64,000 bases of DNA from Yersinia bercovieri ATCC 43970 (GTDB lineage: Bacteria > Pseudomonadota > Gammaproteobacteria > Enterobacterales > Enterobacteriaceae): positions 9,928 to 73,927 of the forward strand of contig NZ_CP054045.1 of assembly GCF_013282745.1 (NCBI RefSeq), read 5' to 3'. Shown here piece after piece: positions 8,658 through 16,000 of this stretch (positions are counted from its first letter, which is position 1; each line of letters begins with the position of its first letter). The notes under the pieces are model-generated. The model did no database searches, had not been told where the DNA came from, and was given only the letters and a program-made list of their open reading frames with translations. The translations under genes and the position numbers were made by a program.

Positions 8658-9048
8658 AAATTTGTATTACTGATTATATTACCATGAGAATCACTTGTCA
8701 TACTCTTGTTCTAATACCTGCCAAGGCGACTTTGCGACGCTGTACGTCACCGCTGTTGCATCACTTGGCTTTACGCGGAGAGTGCCAAACTCGGACGAGT
8801 CCCCTACTCCCGCGCGGAATGTCTGCTATAATCCGTTCTGTCTCAGGGGCTTGCATACCGCCAGAGACCGACAATCGGGGCGTGTCGGGCGCGTTACGCT
8901 CCGGTTGTCACCCTTTTTAACTTGGCTTTTCCCGTCTATAGCGAAAACTCCCAAAACCCGCCGTGACCGATCACCTATTTATTGTGATCGTACATCGACC
9001 TGAATTGCGTCAAAATAGTCTCATTCAGGACAAATTGCGGATAATGAA
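8658..9048. promoter_or_regulatory. GC-richer non-coding region upstream of resD with 40-bp dyad
   Basis: No gene supported; three overlapping reading frames here (8684-9253) lack initiation signals. It holds the 25-bp motif copy at 8765-8789, a weaker relative at about 8922, and a 40-bp dyad at 8870-8909 whose 14-nt arms pair with two wobbles (GACAATCGGGGCGT / ACGCTCCGGTTGTC). The dyad is a candidate recombination site for the adjacent recombinase, or a terminator (T5 follows). Confidence 0.45.
8765..8789 (+). repeat. 25-bp dispersed motif, copy 5
   Basis: TTGGCTTTACGCGGAGAGTG followed by CCAAA; two differences from copy 1. Confidence 0.7.
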
Positions 9049-9819
9049 ATGTCGAGCATCATTCCTCACGATTTGGGGCAGATTTCACGTAGCGCGATCC
9101 GCGCACCGGCTCCGCTGTTTAGCTATGGTCATGCCCTGGCGTTACGTGAAAAAGTGCTGGCCTCCGGTGATGCGGAATTGCCACTCTATCTGCTGGCCCC
9201 CGAAGTCACGGTATTGCTCTCCTATCTGCCTGACTTACGGCAACGGCTGCTGATAGAAACGCTGTGGAACACCGGCGCACGATTAAACGAAGCCCTGGCC
9301 CTGACGCCCGCCTGTTTTCACATCGAGGGCGACTCGCCGTTTGTGGTACTGAAGACGCTGAAGCAACGGCAAAAAGGACGGGGCCGCCCGAAAGAGGGCC
9401 AGGCACTGAAACGCATCGTGCCGCTGCTCGATGAAAACTATGTGCGCCTGGTACACGAATACCTGGCTACGTTCCGGCCCAGGAAATATGCACCGCTGTG
9501 GGTGAACGAGCACGGCGACACCATCAGTGATGAAACCCCGCGCAGCTGGTTACGTGCCGCCGTGACACGCGCAAGGCGTGACGGTGTCACCTTTAGTCTG
9601 CCGGTCATTACCCCGAAAACCTTTCGGCACTCGTTCGCCATGCATTTAGTGCAAAGCGGTGTGGCCTTTAAAGTGGTGCAAACCTTTATGGGCCACAAAG
9701 ACGCGGCAAGCACAGAAGTGTATACGCGAATATTTGCGCTGGATGTGGGGGCGCAGTATGGGGTGAGATTTAGTATGGCACCGGCTGACGCAATGGATCT
9801 TGTGCGCCGCAGGTCGTGA
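9049..9819 (+). CDS. resD: ResD-like tyrosine recombinase (plasmid multimer resolution)
   Basis: 256 residues. The N-terminal half (PRDL-like start, ALREKVLASGDAELPLYLL) closely resembles ResD of F, as far as I recall that sequence. Catalytic residues: Arg78 (TGARLNEAL), Arg193 (TFRHSF), His in FMGHK, and Tyr225 (STEVYTRIF). The box II histidine that precedes Arg193 by three residues is Lys here (TPKTFRH). Such enzymes resolve plasmid dimers at an adjacent site. The gene is richer in GC than its neighbours, suggesting a separate origin. Confidence 0.88.
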   Translation: MSSIIPHDLGQISRSAIRAPAPLFSYGHALALREKVLASGDAELPLYLLAPEVTVLLSYLPDLRQRLLIETLWNTGARLNEALALTPACFHIEGDSPFVVLKTLKQRQKGRGRPKEGQALKRIVPLLDENYVRLVHEYLATFRPRKYAPLWVNEHGDTISDETPRSWLRAAVTRARRDGVTFSLPVITPKTFRHSFAMHLVQSGVAFKVVQTFMGHKDAASTEVYTRIFALDVGAQYGVRFSMAPADAMDLVRRRS

Positions 9820-9871
9820 CAGCATGATTTTACGGGTGGCGACAGAGCCACTTCACTCTGAGGTAACAATC

Positions 9872-10078
9872 ATGAGGCCAGAAATTTATGTGGGTGCGCC
9901 AGTGATGCGCAAAGAAGGAAGTATGCAGACTATGACCGTTATGTCTGTAATGGGAGATTACTGTTGGTGCAGCTGGCAGTATGACAACGGACAACCAGGC
10001 AATGAGCGGTTCAGGATACACGAACTGGAGCTGGCAACGCTAACGCTGAGTAACGGGACAATGTTGTTCGGGCTTTAA
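9872..10078 (+). CDS. YodC-like (DUF2158) small protein
   Basis: 68 residues from the ATG at 9872, which has GAGGTAAC before it. The pattern V(G)APVMRKEGS...MTVMSV...WCSWQYDNG...ERFRIHELE matches small DUF2158/YodC proteins (beta-rich, YodC of E. coli), whose function is unknown. It lies 52 bp after resD and may be cotranscribed. Followed by a 34-bp perfect palindrome. Confidence 0.65.
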   Translation: MRPEIYVGAPVMRKEGSMQTMTVMSVMGDYCWCSWQYDNGQPGNERFRIHELELATLTLSNGTMLFGL

Positions 10079-10110
10079 TTTTTCGCTGTCATTAGCGTGC
10101 AAAAAGGAGA

Positions 10111-10144
10111 GGCCCTGATTTTGTGCATGCACAAAATCAGGGCC
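10111..10144. repeat. 34-bp perfect palindrome containing motif A (site 1)
   Basis: The core TTTTGTGCATGCACAAAA (10119-10136) is flanked by GGCCCTGA / TCAGGGCC, giving 17-nt self-complementary arms. It lies between convergent genes and could also end transcription in both directions. Confidence 0.85.
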
Positions 10145-10153
10145 TTGAACTGA

Positions 10154-10570
10154 TCATTCCCGAACTAAGTATTTTTCGAGCGCATCATGACCTTCTTTGT
10201 CTACTATGGCTTTTAGCGCCTTATTCATTCGTCCAGACCCCTTATAGATAATCTTCCTTCCATTAATCAAATAGGTTTTTGGTTCTACAGTTGGCGAACG
10301 TCGGCTTACCATATGTTTTTCTAGATCATCAAGGCCAATGCCTTCATTTCTGAGTAGTTTTGCCGTCTCTTTGATTTTGGCTTGTCGCTCTGCTTCCTGC
10401 CGTTTTTTGATATCTTCATCAGCTATTACATCTTCCAAAACTGCTTTCGCATCTGAAATTAGGATGTTTATCTGATCAGCAGTCATAAGGCGCAATACTT
10501 TTTTTCTACGCGTTAACTGATTAAGAAATTGAGAAACATCTTCAGCTGTAATTTTTTGAGTGTCATTCAT
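10154..10570 (-). CDS. H-NS-family nucleoid-associated protein (divergent)
   Basis: 138 residues. A charged N-terminal coiled coil (about 35-80, DEDIKKRQEAERQAKIKETAKLLRNEGIGLDDL) is followed by a short linker and a C-terminal module (TYLINGRKIIYKGSGRMNKAL). This parallels the H-NS arrangement of oligomerisation helix, linker and small DNA-binding domain, although the canonical QGR core reads KGSGR. Plasmid H-NS homologues damp the cost of AT-rich plasmids and silence transfer genes. It follows the 141-residue gene on the same strand with a 9-bp gap. Function inferred. Confidence 0.6.
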   Translation of the reverse strand: MNDTQKITAEDVSQFLNQLTRRKKVLRLMTADQINILISDAKAVLEDVIADEDIKKRQEAERQAKIKETAKLLRNEGIGLDDLEKHMVSRRSPTVEPKTYLINGRKIIYKGSGRMNKALKAIVDKEGHDALEKYLVRE

Positions 10571-10579
10571 GCAATATAC

Positions 10580-11005
10580 CTACTTAGAAAATGGCTTCGC
10601 TATGGGGACAAAATCATCCCCTTGCAGCACATAAAAATCGCAGTCCTCAACCCTTAGACGTTGGAACGTTTTAGCATCAACAAGAGGGAATCCGTCTGAA
10701 ATATCATTGGGTTCTTGCGAAATGAGCACTGGCACTGGTTCTGAATTAGTTCCTATTACTGCGTAAAGCGCTGTGTAATAAGGTAAAACCTGCTTAATCT
10801 TGTTATCTATCTTGGCGAATATATTTTTATTGCGGTAAATCTGAGTCGTGATTTTCCCGTCACCAAATTCAGGTGCCGGGATATCATCAACGACATGCTC
10901 AGCTGTAATTTTTGCGATATCACTTTTTACCCTTGAAAAGCCGGTTAGCAAATTGACTACTTTATTTTTCTTCTGTTCTTCTTGCTTCGATTTGATTTTA
11001 CTCAT
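10580..11005 (-). CDS. Unknown protein, first gene of the H-NS-like operon
   Basis: 141 residues with a basic N-terminus (MSKIKSKQEEQKKNK) and no signal peptide or membrane segment. The C-terminal half looks beta-rich (YYTALYAVIGTNSEPVPVLI). It shares an operon with the H-NS-like gene and is divergent from the lytic transglycosylase gene, with a motif B operator in the 119-bp gap. No family recognised. Confidence 0.65.
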   Translation of the reverse strand: MSKIKSKQEEQKKNKVVNLLTGFSRVKSDIAKITAEHVVDDIPAPEFGDGKITTQIYRNKNIFAKIDNKIKQVLPYYTALYAVIGTNSEPVPVLISQEPNDISDGFPLVDAKTFQRLRVEDCDFYVLQGDDFVPIAKPFSK

Positions 11006-11085
11006 CGCTCATTTACCAGAACCAAGTTTAGTTAATTTTGGCATAGTTTTTTTATGCCATCAAATTGCATTTATGCTAATCTTTG

Positions 11086-11105
11086 ATGATACAAATTTAT
11101 ATCAT
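11086..11105. promoter_or_regulatory. Motif B operator (ATGATA-N8-TATCAT) before the transglycosylase gene
   Basis: ATGATACAAATTTATATCAT, 20 bp before the ATG. Identical to the copy before the main transfer operon at 43298. Confidence 0.8.
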
Positions 11106-11124
11106 AGACTAACAGAGGGTTGAA

Positions 11125-11757
11125 ATGAGAAAATTAATATTAGTCTCTTTATTTTCTTCTTCGTTTTTAATTCCCCTTCCAAGTTACGCATTTATGGACT
11201 GCTTCATAAGTGCAGGGCAACAGTATGGTGTATCGCCATTGTTGATCCAGGCAATTGCGGAAGGTGAGTCTAAGTATAACAATCGCGCCATAAACTTGAA
11301 AAACTCAGATAGAACAACTGACGCCACTATGATGCAAATTAATTCTTGGTGGCATGATAAACCGGTTTTCACAGATAACAAGCTTAGCAGACAAAAACTA
11401 ATGGAAGATCCGTGCCTTAGTATAAATTTTGGGGCATGGGTACTTGCGGGTAATTTTTCTATAGGTGGTGTGAATTGGAACTCCGTGGGTGCCTATAACG
11501 CTGGTTGGGACAAAAGTAAGGCAACAGCAAGGCAAAACTACGTTAATAAAATTAGACCCATCTATGAGCGCCTAAAGCGTGAGTCTGGTGTTTCGCCATC
11601 CTCATCAGAAATGAATGATTCAAATTTAGGTTTGCTTACTGCCGAATTATCCCCTCCTTCTCAGAACCATAGTAAATCAAGCTCAAATACAGAACTTGTC
11701 ACTAAGTCATTTTTCCATTCAAGAGACAGCGATATGAAACTAGTAGGTGGTATGTGA
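11125..11757 (+). CDS. Conjugation-associated lytic transglycosylase (SLT family)
   Basis: 210 residues with a signal peptide (cleavage after SYA, about residue 23) and an SLT domain. Catalytic Glu48 lies in AEGESKYN; the pattern MMQINSWW and GAYNAG are classical family motifs. These periplasmic enzymes open peptidoglycan for assembly of the transfer apparatus (VirB1, F orf169, PilT). The motif B operator links it to the transfer genes. The C-terminal 55 residues are Ser-rich and probably flexible. It overlaps the next gene by 4 bp. Confidence 0.9.
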   Translation: MRKLILVSLFSSSFLIPLPSYAFMDCFISAGQQYGVSPLLIQAIAEGESKYNNRAINLKNSDRTTDATMMQINSWWHDKPVFTDNKLSRQKLMEDPCLSINFGAWVLAGNFSIGGVNWNSVGAYNAGWDKSKATARQNYVNKIRPIYERLKRESGVSPSSSEMNDSNLGLLTAELSPPSQNHSKSSSNTELVTKSFFHSRDSDMKLVGGM

Positions 11758-12161
11758 TGAACGATAAATCATTACTTTTGTATTCTGCATTTCCTGTTGT
11801 CGTTAGTTTAAATAAATTATTCGGAATTATTATTTTTCCAACGAGTCTTTTGATTTTCTTAAATCTAGTCAATGTCGTTATTCTTCATTTTATTTTACGC
11901 CTAGTTTTTGTAACGTCTTGGAAATTTGGAACCTATTTACATCTATGTACGCTTTTACTTTTAGCCGCAATCTTAACTATTCAAACGAACGGGGGTGATC
12001 CTTTGTTGCTCTCCAAATCATTTTGGTTTGAGGCCACAATTTTTAGCGGTGCCTGGCTGTTGCTCTTCTATTCCCTGTTCACTGAGCCTGAAATTAAGAC
12101 GGTAAAGAGTTTCAATTTAGTGCATGCACAAAAAAATGAAAATGGTGATAACGATGAATAG
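11754..12161 (+). CDS. Small integral membrane protein
   Basis: 135 residues with four hydrophobic stretches (about 18-35, 37-55, 62-77, 92-108) and a charged C-terminus. It starts within the end of the transglycosylase gene (ATGA overlap). Motif A (site 2) is part of its coding sequence and gives the residues LVHAQK. Probably a transfer accessory protein by operon context; family unknown. Confidence 0.7.
   Translation: MMNDKSLLLYSAFPVVVSLNKLFGIIIFPTSLLIFLNLVNVVILHFILRLVFVTSWKFGTYLHLCTLLLLAAILTIQTNGGDPLLLSKSFWFEATIFSGAWLLLFYSLFTEPEIKTVKSFNLVHAQKNENGDNDE
12116..12133. repeat. Motif A site 2, inside a gene
   Basis: TTTAGTGCATGCACAAAA, one mismatch to the consensus, coding for LVHAQK near the end of the 135-residue membrane protein. 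Confidence 0.75.
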
Positions 12162-12429
12162 TACCGTTCTAGGTTTTGTACTCATAGTCTTGGGCGCAGG
12201 GCTTCTAACTTTGATAGGTTGTTTTGTAAACAGTAAGGATCAAGTATCCAAAGGCAGTAAAAATATCCGAACATCCATACTTCCTGCCGACTTAGAAAAA
12301 AAACGCATGATAGAACGCGAACAAACCGCCTCTCTTGTCTCGGTTCCTGAAGAATCTAAGGTGTCTGCAACTCTCCCTACTAATTCAGAACCGGAAACCA
12401 AACCCACTACAGCCAATATCCCGAACTAA
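12154..12429 (+). CDS. Small membrane-anchored protein
   Basis: 91 residues from the ATG at 12154, which overlaps the end of the upstream gene; in-frame ATGs at 12124, 12136 and 12142 are alternatives. One N-terminal hydrophobic helix (LGFVLIVLGAGLLTLIGCFV) is followed by a hydrophilic tail rich in Pro, Thr and Glu. Part of the four-gene unit starting with the transglycosylase. Function unknown. Confidence 0.6.
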   Translation: MNSTVLGFVLIVLGAGLLTLIGCFVNSKDQVSKGSKNIRTSILPADLEKKRMIEREQTASLVSVPEESKVSATLPTNSEPETKPTTANIPN

Positions 12430-12443
12430 ATGGAGTCGATAAA

Positions 12444-12956
12444 ATGGGTGATACAATAACTCTTAAATTTATGGTTATTATTTTTATTGTGATCTGCGTC
12501 CTCATTTTCAAACCGAAAAAATTTAACCGGCATAAAATGAAGATCAATAGCGCAAAAACCGTTATAAGAAAATTAGCAGCTTTTAATAATGACGCGCAAA
12601 AAATGGCCTACCTTAAAAAAATTGACCCTTATGTTTTTGAAGAGCTAATTCTAACTGGTTTTGAGTATCAAGGTCATGCAATAGAACGCAATAAATGTTA
12701 TAGCGGTGATGGGGGTATTGATGGACGTATTTGGATAGGTCATCAATTATGCCTAATTCAAGCTAAACGTTATAACGGGGCAATTCAAAAACAACATGTT
12801 ATAAACTTTATAAATGTGGTTAACTCCCAAGGTTGTAAGGGCGTTTTTTGCCATACAGGTACAACTCCTGATAGCGTTAAACAAATAGTTAAAGAATCTG
12901 GTTGCATTGAGCTTGTAAGTGGTAGTCGTCTACTCAATTTGATTTCTATCCGTTAA
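12444..12956 (+). CDS. Membrane-anchored Mrr-like nuclease-domain protein
   Basis: 170 residues: one N-terminal membrane helix (about 6-22), then an Mrr_cat/restriction endonuclease-like fold. Conserved elements seen: DPYVFEELILTGFEYQG, GDGGIDGRIW (about 89-97; active-site Asp) and LCLIQAKRY (about 105; the Q-x-K part of the D-QxK site). Such proteins may cut or bind DNA at the membrane; a role near the transfer channel is an inference from operon context. Last gene of the transglycosylase operon, followed by a bidirectional terminator. Confidence 0.75.
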   Translation: MGDTITLKFMVIIFIVICVLIFKPKKFNRHKMKINSAKTVIRKLAAFNNDAQKMAYLKKIDPYVFEELILTGFEYQGHAIERNKCYSGDGGIDGRIWIGHQLCLIQAKRYNGAIQKQHVINFINVVNSQGCKGVFCHTGTTPDSVKQIVKESGCIELVSGSRLLNLISIR

Positions 12957-12959
12957 TGC

Positions 12960-12997
12960 AAAGCAGCTGCGAGATAGTTATATTCCGCAGCTGCTTT
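12960..12997. terminator. Bidirectional terminator between convergent genes
   Basis: 12-bp perfect stem AAAGCAGCTGCG / CGCAGCTGCTTT with a 14-nt loop, placed between the Mrr-like gene (+) and traI (-). Confidence 0.75.
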
Positions 12998-13000
12998 AAT

Positions 13001-16000
13001 TCATAATGACCGTTGTTTAGTTGGTCTATTTTTTTCCGGTTGCTGATTTTTATTCGGAAACTCAGGAGTCTTAATCTCTTTTTTGGCTGTAACTTCTACA
13101 AACTTCGATACGGCCTTACTAACAGCTAACTCTAAGCGTGTAATTCTCTTCTCAAACGGACTAAGTGACTTTCCCCATAGCTCATCAAAATTCTTAATGT
13201 CAGCCTGAGTTACAGATACTTTTTTATTATCTAGTGCCATTTTCTGAAAGCCTGTGTTTGCTCTCAGTGTATCAAATAGCTTTTCTTTATTATCTGTAAT
13301 AACAGTCAGGTTGTGTGTAGAACGCGATAACGTGTTATGTAAGGCATTTTGCGTAGCAAAGTTTTTTTTCCATGATTCCATAATAGTAATAACTTGTTTG
13401 TATGCAGAATCTTTTACCTGATAATGATTATGAGTATATCCCCATTCATAGTGTTTCCATTGCTGTGCGTTTAATGTTATTTGCTGTCCATTGTTTAATG
13501 TCAGGATTAAATCCCCCGTGCTTACATTAATATCCTTAACTATGGCTTCAGTATTTTTTGGCAGATACCCTCCTTTGTCTGTTTGCTTTTTCTTTGGCAA
13601 TGGAAACGCTCTGGTGAGCCTAATTCGTTCACCCTTAACAATTTCTCTATTTTCTACTGCATATGAAATGAATCCATTCCCCTTACTTGTTGGGATATCC
13701 TTTGTTTTAATACTTAATATTTTACCTTCAGCTAAAGATTTTATTTCTAAGATATTATTTTTCTTATCCACATCTACAATTGTGAATTTATCACCTTTAG
13801 TTCCATTCTGCGTAGTTGATTCCGATTCTAATACCATGCCTACTTTATAGAATCTAGCTTCCTTCTTCTCAAAGGGATCTAAAGTAACCTGGCGATACAC
13901 AGTAGTTTCAGTTCCATTATAGGCAAGTGATTTTTCGGCTTTTAATCCCTCCCTTATCATACTGTTTACTGCATGCCGCGTATGATGATCGGGTAAAATA
14001 ATCGCTGTTTGTGCTCGTTCCTCCGTACTGAGGTTGAGATAGGTATCTTTAACCACGCCTATTCGCGCTATTTTTGCCTCGGCCTTTATCTGGCTATCAA
14101 CTTCATGAACCATTGGTGATAGAGCAGAGAGGGACTCTTCTATCCTGCCTTTCACTAAGGCATCTGACGCTTTATTAATTTCGGGATTATGTGCCATCAC
14201 AGCTGCATTAAAGTTAACTGTATGCATTCCGTGATGGTTTAGTAGAGTCGGTACAGCCCCCCAAGACAACGCATTTTCATTTTTGTCGGCTACCATAATC
14301 AACCTTGCCCCAGAGAAACGCGCCAGTCGCTGTAGGCGAAGCGTTTCCTCTGCCCCTAATGTTGATATGTTCTCTACATACCAAAGCTGCCTACGCCCCT
14401 TAAGCGGCTCTCCTTTAGCAATGCTTGCCTCTATTCGATCCATATGAGAAAAAATAGACATGGCATTCTTCATGCCATCATCTTTCATCTGCTTCACCCC
14501 TGTATTATTGGTACTAAAAGCATGAACTTTGTATTCTTGGTGCTCTGCAATCGACTTACCTACAGTTCGTAGTAAATTCTTGTGGCCTGTATTATCAGAA
14601 CCTAGAACTAAAATTCCTTCATCTTTGCTATTGAATATAGTTTCAAGAGCAAACAAAGAACTCTCATTTATTGGCATAATATCTTCAGACAATGCGCGTT
14701 CATTCCTTGAGTCTACATAGCTCTTAATCACACCTTTAGGTGCTAATTTTGCTAACCTCCCTTTCCCTTGCTGAAGATGGACGACTAACTCACGTTCAAT
14801 AAGAACGTTATTTCTTGAGGTATAATAGTGTTCAGACCCTTCTCCTTTTTTTTGAATTGAAGACAAAGCTAAATTACCTTCCTGGCGTAGATGAGCTATT
14901 GCATCACTAATATCGTTGGCATCATAAATACCGAGTGTCCATTTCATCGCTTCTTTGAGTAAGTCGGTATGACTAAATACCGCTTGTTTAGCTGATAGTT
15001 TCTCGGAAGCTGTTTTTACCTCCATAATAGCTTGGTGAAGCTTCCGATTATCCTTCGGTATATTCTTCTCATCATTAGCCTCTCTTTTCATCTGACCTGT
15101 AGAAAAGCCTTCCAGTGCCGTTGTTTTATCACTATCTTTCTTATTTATAGCATCGAGCAACTTAGCTTTATTATCTGTGAAAATCTTTGCGATATGCTTA
15201 GCTCGGGATATTGATACATAAAATGACTTATTATTAACCAATTTATTTTTACTTGCGACTAATAATGCATACACACGATCACATGTTTTACCTTGCGCTT
15301 TATAGGATGTAAGTGAATAGCTATAATCAACATTCAAACGTTGGTTTGCATCAAGTTCAAATATCTGCCCATCGTTCTCTCTAATCGCCTGATATGTTCC
15401 TTTACTACTATCCGTACTAATAACTTCTAGCATATCTCCATTTTTTAAACCTAGTCCTTTTCTTGATTTAGTCCATTGCAACTTGTCACCCTTTGATATT
15501 TTTAGGTTTTCCTCCTCAAATACATCAAGCTGATATCTATCTTTTTCGTCTAGCTCTCCTGGCCTAAAAACATGAACATCTTTGTTATCAGAACTAATCG
15601 TTAATTCATTATCCAGGTGATTAAAAAGTGTTATTTTATAAAATCCAGGTTTAATTCCTTGGGTTTCTTTTTGAAACTCTATCAGATGTTCTGTTTTATA
15701 ATATCTTGTGTCACGCATTTTAGCGTGATTCATTCTTGAATTTAATAAAACTCTGGTAGATATCTCATCCTTAGAAACAACACCTTCCTCTTGTAATTCT
15801 CTTCTTATTGTTGAGTTATATTTGCGTCTTGTTTTATTCTCTGGAATTATAACTAATGTTTTTTCTCTCTCTTCACTAGTGAGTGATAGCCATTCCGTTG
15901 CCATTTTTCCAAGCGGATTTTCATCAACATCTACATTTTTACCCATCCAATTTAGTGATTCAGAAAAGTTATTATTTATTGCATCTTTCACAGCATTAAG

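Noticed and set aside
8684-9253. Three overlapping plus-strand frames upstream of and into resD
   Set aside because: They overlap each other and resD, lack ribosome binding sites and cover the 25-bp motif and the dyad.
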